The notes: a model not told the origin generated them from the sequence alone. 55,557 nucleotides of DNA from Bordetella parapertussis (GCA_945861875.1 CAMAWC010000013.1:1-55557); one strand, 5' to 3'. Shown: positions 31,441 through 40,866, counted from the stretch's first letter. Made by a program: numbers and translations.

Positions 31441-32358
31441 GTGAAAGCCGATTCCGTACTCGATACCATAGGCGGCACGCCGCATATCCGCGTCAACAAA
31501 TTGTTCGGCGCGACGCACCGGGTCTGGATCAAGTCCGAACGCAGCAACCCGGGCGGTTCGATCAAGGATCGCATCGGCCTTGCCATGATTGAGGCGGCGG
31601 AAAAATCCGGCGCGCTCAAGCCCGGCGGCACCATCATCGAACCGACCTCGGGCAACACCGGCGTCGGCCTGGCGATGGCTGCGGCGGTAAAAGGCTACAA
31701 GCTGGTGCTGGTGATGCCCGACAGCATGTCGGTCGAGCGCCGCCGCCTGATGCTCGCCTATGGCGCGAGCTTTGACCTGACGCCGCGTGAAAAAGGCATG
31801 AAGGGCGCCATCGCCCGCGCCACCGAACTCATCGCCGCAACGCCAAACTCGTGGATGCCGCAGCAATTCGAGAACGCCGCCAACATCGAAGTGCACGAGC
31901 GCACTACGGCGGCCGAAATCATCGCCGACTTCCCCGAGGGGGTGGATGTGCTGATCACCGGCGTGGGCACCGGCGGCCACATCACCGGTTGCGCGCGGGT
32001 GCTGAAGAAAAAATGGCCCAAGCTCAAGGTCTATGCGGTCGAGCCCACTGCCTCGCCGGTGATCTCCGGCGGCGCACCCTCGCCGCACCCCATCCAGGGT
32101 ATTGGCGCGGGCTTTATCCCGAAAAACCTCGATGTCAGCCTGCTCGACGGCGTGATCCAGGTGGAGGCCGAGGCGGCGCGCGAAATGGGCCGCCGCTCGG
32201 CGCGCGAGGAGGGCCTGCTGGTGGGCATATCGTCGGGCGCGACGCTTGCCGCCATTGCGCAAAAGCTGCCGGAGATTGCCGCGGGCGCCACGGTGCTGGG
32301 CTTTAACTACGACACCGGCGAGCGTTACCTGTCGGTCGAGGGCTTTTTACCGGCCTGA
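31441..32358 (+). CDS. PLP-dependent cysteine synthase family protein
   Basis: The 305-residue protein is a CysK/CysM-type beta-substituting enzyme. Lys42 in [10 protein letters not shown] binds [18 protein letters not shown] is the loop that holds the substrate carboxylate; [15 protein letters not shown] binds the PLP phosphate, and [14 protein letters not shown] is the late conserved segment. It makes cysteine from O-acetylserine and sulfide, or a related bond. The start is GTG 31441 with no strong ribosome site. GC hairpins and a structured region follow the stop. Confidence 0.93.
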   Translation: MKADSVLDTIGGTPHIRVNKLFGATHRVWIKSERSNPGGSIKDRIGLAMIEAAEKSGALKPGGTIIEPTSGNTGVGLAMAAAVKGYKLVLVMPDSMSVERRRLMLAYGASFDLTPREKGMKGAIARATELIAATPNSWMPQQFENAANIEVHERTTAAEIIADFPEGVDVLITGVGTGGHITGCARVLKKKWPKLKVYAVEPTASPVISGGAPSPHPIQGIGAGFIPKNLDVSLLDGVIQVEAEAAREMGRRSAREEGLLVGISSGATLAAIAQKLPEIAAGATVLGFNYDTGERYLSVEGFLPA

Positions 32359-32540
32359 AGCCGGTGACGCGGCGGAAGATGCCGCGGAGCAACCGGTTTC
32401 CAATGGGAGGAGAGAGCCCCGGGAAACCGATTGCCCCTTGGCGGGAAAGAGTAACCGCGGCCACTGGACGCTACGACCGGCTTGAAGTCGGCTGAGTTAG
32501 AAGCGGTGTAAGTGCCAGTGACCGCGGTTATTTTATTTAT
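32359..32540 (+). ncRNA. Structured intergenic region, candidate leader RNA or small RNA
   Basis: The 430-base gap between cysteine synthase and the molybdenum hydroxylase genes holds several nested hairpins. CAACCGGTTTCC (32390-32401) pairs with GGAAACCGATTG (32422-32433). TAACCGCGGCCACTGG (32452-32467) pairs with CCAGTGACCGCGGTTA (32515-32530), 15 of 16 positions, and encloses a six-pair inner hairpin near CCGGCTTGAAGTCGG. A T-rich run, TTTTATTTAT, follows the long stem, as at the end of a small RNA. I could not match it to a known riboswitch. It may be a leader of the downstream genes, an independent RNA, or only a long terminator. From 32541 to 32790 I see one more GC hairpin and the ribosome site. 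Confidence 0.45.
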
Positions 32541-32790
32541 CGGCAATGCACGGGGGAACTTGAACCGGGCAGGTTGATTTGCACCGCGATTGGCTGAAAA
32601 GGCCCGGCCGGCGCGGGTTTCCGGGTGCTTGCCCCTGCCCGGGTTGATCGGCCGTTCAACAGCTTGCACAGCGCATTCGTGCGGCGTAGCATGGCTGGCG
32701 CAGCGGTGGTCCGATCAATCCGGTTTGAACCGGTGGCTGCGCTTTGCCGCGTCCCGCACGGGATGTTTCCGCACAACAGGAGGAATAAAC

Positions 32791-33243
32791 ATGGCGTCAT
32801 TTACCCTTAATGGCAAGCCGGTCACCGTGACCGGTGATGCGCAGACAATGTTGTTGTGGGCGTTGCGCGACGATGTCGGCCTGACCGGCACCAAATACGG
32901 TTGCGGCGCGAGCCTGTGCGGCGCCTGTACCGTTCACGTCAACGGCAAGGCGGTGCGCTCCTGCGTCACGCCACTCGCCTCGGTCGAGGGAAAAAAGGTC
33001 ACCACCATAGAGGGCTTGTCGCCCGATTCCTCGCACCCGCTGCAAAAGGCCTGGATCGACAATGCGGTGCCGCAATGCGGTTATTGCCAGTCCGGCCAGA
33101 TCATGAAGGCGGCCGAGTTGCTGTCGAAAAACAAGAAACCGACGCGCGCGCAAATCGTCACCCACATGAACGGCAACATCTGCCGCTGCGGCACCTATCA
33201 CCGCATCATTGCGGCGATCGAACAAGCCGCGAAGGAGGTCTGA
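32791..33243 (+). CDS. Molybdenum hydroxylase [2Fe-2S] subunit (IorA-like)
   Basis: The 150-residue protein carries two [2Fe-2S] clusters with all eight ligands: Cys38, Cys43, Cys46 and Cys58 ([12 protein letters not shown]...SC), then Cys96, Cys99, Cys131 and Cys133 (CGYCQSGQ and CRCGTY). The CGYCQSGQ form and the length are typical of isoquinoline 1-oxidoreductase-like two-subunit enzymes, which have no FAD subunit. ATG 32791 follows CAGGAGGAATAAAC, a near-ideal ribosome site. Three bases separate it from the large-subunit gene. It passes electrons to a cytochrome or another membrane acceptor. Confidence 0.95.
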   Translation: MASFTLNGKPVTVTGDAQTMLLWALRDDVGLTGTKYGCGASLCGACTVHVNGKAVRSCVTPLASVEGKKVTTIEGLSPDSSHPLQKAWIDNAVPQCGYCQSGQIMKAAELLSKNKKPTRAQIVTHMNGNICRCGTYHRIIAAIEQAAKEV

Positions 33244-33245
33244 TC

Positions 33246-35471
33246 ATGACAAGCTCGATCAAAACGGGTATTTCGCGCCGCACCTTCCTCAAGGGCATGG
33301 GCGGCATGGCCTTTTGCGCCGCCGTGGGCACCGACAGCATCAAACTGATGTCCGAAGCGCAGGCCGCGGCCATGGCCAACGGTTTTGTCACGCCCTGGGT
33401 GCGCATCGCACCCGATGGCGTGGTGACCATTCTTACTGCCGGCGCCGAAATGGGCCAGGGTTCGATGACCTCGCTGCCGCTGATCCTTGCCGAGGAGATG
33501 GATGCCGACTGGTCCAAGGTGAAAATCGAGTGGGCGCCGCCCGAGGTGGAGAAGTATGGCTACGTCAATCCGGTCGGCAAGGACAAGATGATGTGGATCG
33601 TCGGCAGCCGCGCCAACCAGCTGTACTACCTGCCGCTGCGCACTGCCGGTGCACAGGTGCGCAAGGTGCTGATCGCCAACGCCGCGCAAAAATGGGGAGT
33701 CGACGCGGCAACCCTGGTTACCGAGCCCGGCTTTGTCGTCAATCCGGCCGGTGGCGCACGTCTTTCCTACGGCGAGATTGCGTCATTCGGCAGCATTCCC
33801 GACGTGTTGCCGGCGGTCGATCCCAAGGAACTCAAGGCGCGCAAGGATTTCCGGCTGATCGGCAAACAGGTTCCGCGCCGCGACCTGCCGGCCAAGGTTA
33901 ACGGCACGGCGCAGTACGCCATGGACGTCAAGCTGCCGGGCATGGTCTACGCCTCGACGCTGCATTCGCCCGCACACAACGCGCCGGGCAAGGTGTGGGA
34001 GCAGGACGGTGCGACCACTTCGGCGGCGCCCGAGTCCTGGAACGATGCCGAGGTCAAGCGCATGCCCGGGGTGATCGCCATTGTCAAACTGCCGAACGGG
34101 CTTGCCGTGGTGGCCGATAATTTCTCGCACGCCAAGGCGGCGCGCGCGGCACTCAAGGCGACCTGGCAAAAGGCGCGGGCCGACGGCTTTGATTCGGCAA
34201 CGGCCATGGATGATTACCTCAAGGTGCAGAACGATCCGGCCGCGCAGGTCGTCAAGCTCGAGAGCAAGGGTGATGTGAACGCGGCGTTTGCCGGCGCCGC
34301 CAAGACTTACAAGGCGGAGTTTCGCAGCGACTACGGCTATCACGCGCAAATGGAGCCGCTCAACGCCGTGGTGCGCATCAGTGACGCGGGCGACAGGGTC
34401 GAGGTATGGGAGGGCAGCCAGTCGCCCGATGACTCGGTCAAGGCGGTGGCCAAGGTGCTGGGCGTGAAGTACGAACAGGTGACCTTCAACCAGTGCTACA
34501 TGGGCGGCGGCTTTGGCCGGCGCACGCTTGGCGACTACGCCGCCGAGTGCGCGCTGATCGCCAGGGAAGTCAAAAAACCGGTCAAACTGATCTGGACGCG
34601 CGAGGAAGACATGGCACAGGGCATGTTGCGCCCGCAGTCCTTCCAGCGCCTTGAGGCGGCCACCGACGCTGGCGGCAAGGTCACCGGCTGGAAGCACAGC
34701 GTGGTGGGCGAGGGCGAGTTCCTGCTCATCACCGGCATCAAGATCCCGTACTACGGTGTGCCCAACCAGCTGATCGAGCGGCGCGGCGTATCGCACGGCA
34801 TCAAGGTCAAGCACTGGCGCGCGGTCGGCCACGTGTTCAACACCTTCGCCATCGAGAGCATGGTCGACCAGATGGCGGTGGACCAGAAAATCGATCCGAT
34901 TGCCTTTCGCATGGACAGCATGGCGGCACTGCCCAAGACGCGCAAAGTGTTCGAGGAGCTGGCCGGAATGGTCGACCTCAAGGCCAAGCTGCCCGCGGGT
35001 CACGCCATCGGCATATCCATTACCGAGCGTTCCGGGTCACTGGGGGCGGGGGCGGTGGAAGTGTCGCTCAACAAAAAGACCGGCAAGATCAAGGTGCACA
35101 AGGTCTGGGTCGCGGTCGATGGCGGCATCATCGTGCAGCCTGAGCAGGCACGGCACAACGTCGAGAGCGCGATCATCTACGGTATTTCCGGCACGCTGCA
35201 TGAGCGCGTGACCATGAAAAACGGCGCGGTTCAGCAGTCGAACTTCCATGACTACAACCTGATGCGCATGGCCGACCTGCCGGAGGAAATGCACGTGAAG
35301 TTTGTCGACGTCGACACGCGCCCGACCGGGCTGGGAGAAATCGGCAACCCCTTCATCGGCGCCGCGGTCTCCAATGCGGTGTTCCGCCTGACCGGCAAGC
35401 GCCTCACGCACCTGCCGTTCACGCCAGACCGGGTGCTGGCGACGCTCAACCAGGGCAAAACCAAGGCCTGA
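33246..35471 (+). CDS. Molybdenum hydroxylase large subunit (IorB-like), Tat-exported
   Basis: The 741-residue protein begins with a twin-arginine signal, SRRTFLKGMGG, followed by a hydrophobic segment and AQAAAM, so the enzyme folds with its cofactor and is exported to the periplasm. The Moco contacts include AGAEMGQGSMTSLPLILAEEMD and NQCYMGGGFGRRTLGDY, and the active-site Glu is in RPTGLGEIGNPFIGAA. Together with the small subunit it forms a two-subunit aldehyde or heterocycle hydroxylase. It is unlike the three-subunit cytoplasmic enzyme at 13.8-18.1 kb in both layout and location. The gene ends just before a clear terminator. Confidence 0.93.
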   Translation: MTSSIKTGISRRTFLKGMGGMAFCAAVGTDSIKLMSEAQAAAMANGFVTPWVRIAPDGVVTILTAGAEMGQGSMTSLPLILAEEMDADWSKVKIEWAPPEVEKYGYVNPVGKDKMMWIVGSRANQLYYLPLRTAGAQVRKVLIANAAQKWGVDAATLVTEPGFVVNPAGGARLSYGEIASFGSIPDVLPAVDPKELKARKDFRLIGKQVPRRDLPAKVNGTAQYAMDVKLPGMVYASTLHSPAHNAPGKVWEQDGATTSAAPESWNDAEVKRMPGVIAIVKLPNGLAVVADNFSHAKAARAALKATWQKARADGFDSATAMDDYLKVQNDPAAQVVKLESKGDVNAAFAGAAKTYKAEFRSDYGYHAQMEPLNAVVRISDAGDRVEVWEGSQSPDDSVKAVAKVLGVKYEQVTFNQCYMGGGFGRRTLGDYAAECALIAREVKKPVKLIWTREEDMAQGMLRPQSFQRLEAATDAGGKVTGWKHSVVGEGEFLLITGIKIPYYGVPNQLIERRGVSHGIKVKHWRAVGHVFNTFAIESMVDQMAVDQKIDPIAFRMDSMAALPKTRKVFEELAGMVDLKAKLPAGHAIGISITERSGSLGAGAVEVSLNKKTGKIKVHKVWVAVDGGIIVQPEQARHNVESAIIYGISGTLHERVTMKNGAVQQSNFHDYNLMRMADLPEEMHVKFVDVDTRPTGLGEIGNPFIGAAVSNAVFRLTGKRLTHLPFTPDRVLATLNQGKTKA

Positions 35472-35490
35472 GTCTTCCGGGCATTCACCA

Positions 35491-35515
35491 ACGGGGCTTC
35501 TGCCCCGTTTTTTTT
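35491..35515 (+). terminator. Rho-independent terminator
   Basis: ACGGGGC, a four-base loop, GCCCCGT and then eight Ts form a textbook terminator 20 bases after the stop of the molybdenum hydroxylase large subunit. It is the clearest terminator in the window. Confidence 0.93.
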
Positions 35516-35645
35516 GCCCGGACATGCTTCGGAAAAATTAGAAATGGCGGCGGCGTGCGCCTGCCCGATGTTGTTCGCTACCCCGCAGGATTCAATGCGG
35601 TTAGAATCAGTCCGCACATAAATTCCAAATACAGGACGCGACAAA

Positions 35646-37388
35646 ATGACCGCATTCAAATCCGAAATCCGCGACGGCATGCGCATCGACTGGGATGTCC
35701 CGGTAAGCATGGACGACGGCCTGGTGCTGCGCGCCGATGTGTTCCGGCCGGTGGCCGAGGGACGCTATCCGGCGCTGATGAGTTACGGCCCCTACGGCAA
35801 GGGATTGTCCTTCCAGGAAGGCTACAAGACCGCATGGGACATCATGGCGAAGGAGAACCCTGATGCGCTGGCGGGTTCCACCAATAAGTACCAGAACTGG
35901 GAAGTCGTCGACCCGGAAAAGTGGGTGCCCGACGGTTACGTCTGCATACGTTTTGACTCGCGCGGCGCCGGACGCTCGCCCGGCTATCTTGCGCACAATA
36001 ACAAGCGCGAGACACGTGACTTTCACGAGTGCATCGAATGGGCAGCGGCCCAGCCCTGGTGTAGCGGCAAGGTCGGCCTGAACGGCATTTCGTATTACGC
36101 CAGCAACCAGTGGCGCGCCGCCGCTTCGCAGCCGCCGCACCTGGCGGCGATCTGCGCCTGGGAGGGCTGGAACGACGCTTATCGCGAGTCGCACCGCCAC
36201 GGCGGCATCGCCTGCACTTTTCGCAAGAACTGGCAGGAAATGCAGGTCAAGACGGTGCAGCACGGCGTCGGTGAGCGCGGCAAGAAGCACCCGGTCACCG
36301 GTGAACTCGCCTGCGGTCCCGAGACCCTGTCCGAAGCCGAGCTGGTGAAGAACCGTGAAGACATGTGGCTGGCGGTACTCGAGCGCAAGACAGACAGCGA
36401 CTGGTATCGCGAGCGCAGTGCCGACCTGTCGCGGGTGAAGGTGCCGTTGCTGTCGGCGTCCAACTGGGGCGGGCAGGGCCTGCATCCGCGCGGCAATTTC
36501 GAGGGCTATGTCGGTGCCGCGTCAAAACAGAAGTGGCTGGAGGTGCACGGCGGTTCGCACTGGGCGCCGTTTTACACCGACTACGGCGTCGGCCTGCAGA
36601 AAATGTTTTTCGACCACTTTCTCAAGGGCATAGCCAACGGCTGGGAAAAGCGCCAGGCAGTGCAGCTGCAGGTGCGCCATCCGGGCGAAAAATTTGTCGA
36701 GCGTTTCGAAAACGAGTGGCCCATCGCACGCACCCAGTGGACGCATTTTTATCTCGATCCCGCGGGCATGCGCCTGTCGGCCACGCCGCCCGCAACGGAG
36801 GCGAAGCTCGACTACGACATGATGGGCGATGGCGCCACTTTCTCCACTTCTGCGCTGGAGCAGGCGACCGAGATCACCGGTCCGATCGCACTCAAGCTGT
36901 TCATCTCGTCCTCGACGGTGGATGCCGATATTTTTGCCGTGCTGCGGGTGTTCAACCCCGCCGGCAAGGAGGTGGTGTTCCAGGGCGCGCTCGACCCGCA
37001 CACGCCCATCGCCCAGGGCTGGCTGCGCGCTTCGCACCGCAAGCTCGACGTCAAGCGCTCGCTGCCTTACCGTCCGTACCACAGCCACGACGAATTGCAG
37101 CCGCTGAAGCCCGGCGAGGTGGTGGAACTGGATGTTGAAATCTGGCCGACCTGCATTGTCGTACCCAAGGGTTATCGCATCGCGCTGACGGTGCGCGGCA
37201 AGGACTACGAGTACGACGGCGAGGCGGCGGTGCTCTCGAACATGAAAAATCCGATGAAAGGCTGCGGCCCGTTCATCCATGACGATGACACCGACCGGCC
37301 GCCGGCCATATTCGGCGGCAAGGTGACGCTGCATAGCGGACCGGGGCACAAGGCCGGCGTGCTGTTGCCGGTCATCCCGACAAAATGA
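35646..37388 (+). CDS. CocE/NonD-family hydrolase (X-Pro dipeptidyl-peptidase-like)
   Basis: The 580-residue protein has the S15 peptidase/CocE plan: an alpha/beta-hydrolase domain, then a C-terminal jelly-roll domain (PepX_C) from about residue 345. The nucleophile is Ser149 in GLNGISYYA, the His is in EVHGGSHWAPFYTDYG, and RFDSRGAGRSPGYL is the conserved early loop. LSASNWGGQGLHPRGNFEGY precedes the His and is typical of this subgroup. These enzymes cleave ester or amide bonds in small molecules rather than proteins. No signal peptide is visible. A Bug receptor starts 31 bases downstream and may supply its substrate. Confidence 0.9.
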   Translation: MTAFKSEIRDGMRIDWDVPVSMDDGLVLRADVFRPVAEGRYPALMSYGPYGKGLSFQEGYKTAWDIMAKENPDALAGSTNKYQNWEVVDPEKWVPDGYVCIRFDSRGAGRSPGYLAHNNKRETRDFHECIEWAAAQPWCSGKVGLNGISYYASNQWRAAASQPPHLAAICAWEGWNDAYRESHRHGGIACTFRKNWQEMQVKTVQHGVGERGKKHPVTGELACGPETLSEAELVKNREDMWLAVLERKTDSDWYRERSADLSRVKVPLLSASNWGGQGLHPRGNFEGYVGAASKQKWLEVHGGSHWAPFYTDYGVGLQKMFFDHFLKGIANGWEKRQAVQLQVRHPGEKFVERFENEWPIARTQWTHFYLDPAGMRLSATPPATEAKLDYDMMGDGATFSTSALEQATEITGPIALKLFISSSTVDADIFAVLRVFNPAGKEVVFQGALDPHTPIAQGWLRASHRKLDVKRSLPYRPYHSHDELQPLKPGEVVELDVEIWPTCIVVPKGYRIALTVRGKDYEYDGEAAVLSNMKNPMKGCGPFIHDDDTDRPPAIFGGKVTLHSGPGHKAGVLLPVIPTK

Positions 37389-37419
37389 ATTTCACCGTCA
37401 ATCCAGGAGGAGGTCTGAA

Positions 37420-38391
37420 ATGAAGCCCAAGTCACTGATGTTTTTCGCCGTCGCGGCGGCTGCGCTCGTTGTCAGTGCCGGCGCACATGCGCAGGCCTGG
37501 CCGAACAAGCCGATCAAGATCATCATCCCCTTCCCGCCGGGCAATACCACTGACATCATGGCGCGGCTGATTGCGCCGCGCATGTCCGAGCGTCTCGGGC
37601 AACCGGTGATTGTCGAGAACCGTCCGGGCGCAAGCGGCATGCTGGGCCTGGACCTGGTGGCCAAGGCGGCTCCCGATGGCTACACCATAGGCGCCGGGCA
37701 GGGCGGCAACCTCGTCGTCCTGCCGCATACCAGCAAGAGCATCCCCTACGATGCGTTGAAGGACTTCACGCCCATCGCCGTCTCCACCACCAACTACCTG
37801 GTCGTGGTCGGTAGCACCGGCGCGCCGTTCAAGACGCTGCCCGAGATGATTGCCTGGGCCCGCGCCAATCCGGGCAAGCTGACCGTGGCCTCCAACGGTG
37901 AAGGCGGGTTTCCCCATCTCATATTCGAGCACCTGCGCATGATGGGCGATTTTTCCTTCAACCACATTCCTTACAAGGGATCGGCGCAAATCGCCACTGA
38001 TCTGATAGGCGGGCAGGTGCAGGCCGGCGTCGACGGCGTCACCGGCCTCACGCCGCACATCAAGTCTGGCCGCATCAACCTTCTGGCCGTCACCAGCAAG
38101 AACCGCGCGCCGCAGTGGCCCGATGCCGCCGCCGCCTCCGAGGCGGTGCCAGGCTACGAGTCGGGCGGCTGGTTCGGCTATGTCGGCCCCGCCGGCATTC
38201 CGCGCGACATCGTGGCAAGGCTCAACGATGAGATAAACCGTGCCATGAAAAACCCCGAGGTTGCCGACAAACTGGTGGCCACCGGTCTCAACATGGTCTA
38301 TGAACCGCCGGAGTATTTTGCCGAGATGATCAAGAGCGATTACGCCAAGTACGGCAAGCTGGTGAAAGACATCGGCTTCAAGCCGCAATAA
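37420..38391 (+). CDS. Bug/TctC-family periplasmic solute receptor
   Basis: The 323-residue receptor has a signal peptide (LMFFAVAAAALVVSAGAHAQ) and the mature start WPNKPIKIIIPFPPGNTTDIM. KAAPDGYTIGAGQGG, HIPYKGSAQIATDL and the late EAVPGYESGGWFGYVGPAG follow the family. ATG 37420 is preceded by AGGAGGAGGTCTGAA. It is 31 bases after the CocE-like hydrolase gene, so the two are probably co-transcribed. The sequence after the stop is a dispersed repeat, which may end the transcript. Confidence 0.92.
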   Translation: MKPKSLMFFAVAAAALVVSAGAHAQAWPNKPIKIIIPFPPGNTTDIMARLIAPRMSERLGQPVIVENRPGASGMLGLDLVAKAAPDGYTIGAGQGGNLVVLPHTSKSIPYDALKDFTPIAVSTTNYLVVVGSTGAPFKTLPEMIAWARANPGKLTVASNGEGGFPHLIFEHLRMMGDFSFNHIPYKGSAQIATDLIGGQVQAGVDGVTGLTPHIKSGRINLLAVTSKNRAPQWPDAAAASEAVPGYESGGWFGYVGPAGIPRDIVARLNDEINRAMKNPEVADKLVATGLNMVYEPPEYFAEMIKSDYAKYGKLVKDIGFKPQ

Positions 38392-38400
38392 GTGAAGTTG

Positions 38401-38563
38401 TTGTCATTGCGAGCGAAGCGAGGCAATCTCGTGGGAATGGTGCATGGACAAGCTCTTTGCCGTCTACATCATGACCAACAAACAGGATCAAACCCGGAAT
38501 GGCGGGATATTTACGATGAGATCTGAGTGGCGCTGAGATTGCTTCGCTGCGCTCGCAATGACA
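38401..38563. repeat. Dispersed inverted repeat (GTCATTGCGAGCGAAGCGAGGCAATC type)
   Basis: TTGTCATTGCGAGCGAAGCG opens the left arm (38401-38430), and GAGATTGCTTCGCTGCGCTC with GCAATGACA closes the right arm (38535-38563), about 105 bases apart. The arms match a repeat well known in many proteobacterial genomes. A short related piece, CATTGCGAATGAC, occurs near 53450. The middle part has no gene. The unit lies between two catabolic genes. Confidence 0.85.
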
Positions 38564-38597
38564 GATATTTTTATACTTTCTTGAAAAGAACCAATAC

Positions 38598-39806
38598 ATG
38601 AATGCACCAGTCGCCACCGGCACATCGCCCCAATACGAACCCTTTGGCTGGCACCACTGGCCGGACCATTTTTTCATGTCCTACCAGTTTCGCCGCGGCC
38701 TGGGCGAGACGCAGGAGGGCGGCGGTGCGGTGAGCGAATGCTTCCAGGCGGCGAGTCGCATGATTCCGGGCGACCTCGACAGCTGGCACAACGAATGGAT
38801 GGTCGTCGCCGACCGCAACGACAAGCGCGGCGACGCGGCGGAAAAAGAGGGCAACATCCGCACGGCGATGAATTGCTGGCTGCGCGCCGCCGATTATTTT
38901 CGTTCCGCGGAGTTCTGGCTTGCGTCTGATGATCCGCGCCGCCTGCCGACCTTCACGCGTTGCGAAGCGGCCAGCCAGAAGTGGCTGCGCCGCCTCAATC
39001 CGCCCGGTGAGGTGGTGGAGATTCCCTACGAGAACGGCAAGACCCTGCCGGCGTATTTCATCAGGTCACCGGCCTACAAGAGTGGCGGTGAAAAGCAACC
39101 GGTGCTGATTTCATTCGGCGGCCTTGACTCCTTCAAGGACGAGTTGTGGTTCATGACCGGGCGCGGCGCGGTGCAGCGCGGCATTTCAGTGTTGCTGGTG
39201 GACGGCCCGGGCCAGGGCGGTGCGCTGCGGCGCCAGAACATTCATTCGCGTCATGACTATGAAGTGCCGGTCGGCCGTTGCATCGACTGGCTGGAAAAAC
39301 GCACAGACATCGACCCCCAACGCATTGCCGTCAGCGGTTCTAGCATGGGCGGCTATTACGCCGCGCGCGCCGGTTCACGCGAGCACCGCCTCGCCGCCTG
39401 TATATCGCACGGTGCCATCTGGGACATTGAAAAACGCTTTGCCGACCGCGGCGATGACCATGCGCTGGCCGGCCACATGAAATGGGTGATGGGCGCCAAG
39501 TCCATGGCCGAGGCGGTCAAGCTGGCCAAGCCGTTCAAGCTCGAGGGCGTGCTCGATGACATGCGTTGCCCCTACCTGGTGCTGCACGGCGGCCACGATG
39601 TGCTGGGCGTGGACACCGTCAAGCTGGTGCACGACTACGCCAAGGCGCGCGGCATCGACGTCACCCTCAAGCTGACCGAAGCCGAGGAGACCGGCGCCGA
39701 GCATTGCCAGCACGACAACCCGACCCTGGGCCAGGAGATCATGGCCGACTGGCTGGCCAAGGTGTTCAAGATCGACCAGTCAAAGTTGTCCTTCGTCCCG
39801 GGCTGA
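38598..39806 (+). CDS. Alpha/beta hydrolase, FrsA / pseudooxynicotine-hydrolase-like
   Basis: The 402-residue protein has a helical N-terminal domain (1-135) and an alpha/beta-hydrolase domain. The nucleophile elbow is GSSMGG (Ser249); Asp334 is in LHGGHDVLG; His369 is in GAEHCQHDN. The domain plan and length resemble carbon-carbon bond hydrolases such as 2,6-dihydroxypseudooxynicotine hydrolase and the FrsA group. PVLISFGGLDSFKDELWF supplies the oxyanion region. ATG 38598 has only a weak ribosome site. The aldolase gene follows after 82 bases, which suggests a ring-cleavage or side-chain-cleavage step followed by aldol cleavage. Confidence 0.85.
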   Translation: MNAPVATGTSPQYEPFGWHHWPDHFFMSYQFRRGLGETQEGGGAVSECFQAASRMIPGDLDSWHNEWMVVADRNDKRGDAAEKEGNIRTAMNCWLRAADYFRSAEFWLASDDPRRLPTFTRCEAASQKWLRRLNPPGEVVEIPYENGKTLPAYFIRSPAYKSGGEKQPVLISFGGLDSFKDELWFMTGRGAVQRGISVLLVDGPGQGGALRRQNIHSRHDYEVPVGRCIDWLEKRTDIDPQRIAVSGSSMGGYYAARAGSREHRLAACISHGAIWDIEKRFADRGDDHALAGHMKWVMGAKSMAEAVKLAKPFKLEGVLDDMRCPYLVLHGGHDVLGVDTVKLVHDYAKARGIDVTLKLTEAEETGAEHCQHDNPTLGQEIMADWLAKVFKIDQSKLSFVPG

Positions 39807-39888
39807 GGCCGGCACGGCCTCCCGGGCGGGATGTTATCGTGAAAGCAATTGCGTACAGCAGGGCATACAACAACAGGAGCAGGTCGAC

Positions 39889-40665
39889 ATGAGCGTCCAT
39901 TCCCTCAAGCAGGGCAAATCGGTGCGCGAGCAGGTGAGCAAGGAGGAGTGGGAAAAGCGCGTCGACCTTGCCGCCTGCTACCGGCTCATCGACTTGTACG
40001 GCATGTCGGAGATGAGCGCCAACCATGTCACCACGCGCGTGCCCGGCGAAGACGACGCCTTCCTCATCAATCCGCACGGCATGCTCTACGACCAGATGAC
40101 CGCCTCGTGCTTCATCAAGCTGGACCTCGAGGGCAACGAACTCTTTAACCCGACCGAATACAAGGCCAACCGCGCCGGCTATGTCATCCACAGCGCCATA
40201 CACCGCGCCAAGCACGAGGTCGACTGCATCATCCACACACACACCATCGCCGGCATGGCTGTCTCGGCAATGGAATGCGGACTGCTGCCACTGGCGCAGA
40301 CCTCCATGCGGTTCGCCAAAATCGCCTATCACGACTACGAGGGCGTGGTGCTCAATCTCGACGAGCAGGAACGCCTGCTCGCGAACATGGGCGAGCACGA
40401 GGGCATGATCCTGCGCAACCACGGCCTGCTGGTGGTCGGTGCCAGCATCGCCGAGGCCTTTAACAGCATTTTCCGCCTCGAGCGCGCCTGCCAGGTGCAG
40501 GTGGCGGCGCTGGCCGCCAACGTCAAGATCAAGTTGCCGCCCGACGAGGTGGTGATGGGTTCGTGGAACCAGTACCAGCCCGGCGTGCGTCGGCGCTTCG
40601 GCCTGCTCGAATGGCCGGCGCTGCTGAAAAAGCTCGACCGCATCGATCCTTCGTTTCGCGACTGA
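39889..40665 (+). CDS. Class II aldolase/adducin-family protein
   Basis: The 258-residue protein belongs to the AraD/FucA-type fold. The zinc ligands are in HTHTIAGMAVS (two His) and later NHGLLVVGASIAEAF (His), and the N-terminal segment LYGMSEMSANHVTTRVPGEDDAFLINPHG carries the phosphate- or substrate-binding loop. Members include aldolases, epimerases and decarboxylases of sugar acids and 4-hydroxy-2-ketoacids. GCAGGTCGAC precedes ATG 39889. It follows the hydrolase gene and precedes a repeat, so these two genes may form the end of one transcript. Confidence 0.88.
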   Translation: MSVHSLKQGKSVREQVSKEEWEKRVDLAACYRLIDLYGMSEMSANHVTTRVPGEDDAFLINPHGMLYDQMTASCFIKLDLEGNELFNPTEYKANRAGYVIHSAIHRAKHEVDCIIHTHTIAGMAVSAMECGLLPLAQTSMRFAKIAYHDYEGVVLNLDEQERLLANMGEHEGMILRNHGLLVVGASIAEAFNSIFRLERACQVQVAALAANVKIKLPPDEVVMGSWNQYQPGVRRRFGLLEWPALLKKLDRIDPSFRD

Positions 40666-40688
40666 GAAAAGTCGAAAAAGCCCTGATT

Positions 40689-40814
40689 CGTCATCCCCGC
40701 GCAAGCGGGGATCCAGTGTCGTTGGGTTGAACATCGAAAGTCACTGGATTCCCGCTTGGCCGTTCCTCGAAACTTCGCCTCGCTTTGCGAGTCTCGTTTT
40801 CGCGGGAATGACGG
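40689..40814. repeat. Dispersed palindromic repeat (GTCATTCC type), variant with an insert
   Basis: The left arm CGTCATCCCCGCGCAAGCGG continues to ATCCAGTG; the right arm has CACTGGATTCCCGCTT and ends CGCGGGAATGACGG. About 38 bases (TTCCTCGAAACTTCGCCTCG and on) sit inside the right-hand CCCGC...GCGGG hairpin loop, so this is an enlarged version of the repeat at 1991-2090. It lies between the aldolase and Bug genes. Confidence 0.8.
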
Positions 40815-40866
40815 CCTGGTGACTGTTTCGTTTTTTTAAATTGAATTACAGGCACATGAAATCAAT

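Noticed and set aside
32359..32530. Cobalamin riboswitch
   Set aside because: GCCACTG and GGGAAAG-like strings occur but in the wrong order, and the B12 box is not found; the neighbours have no B12 link.
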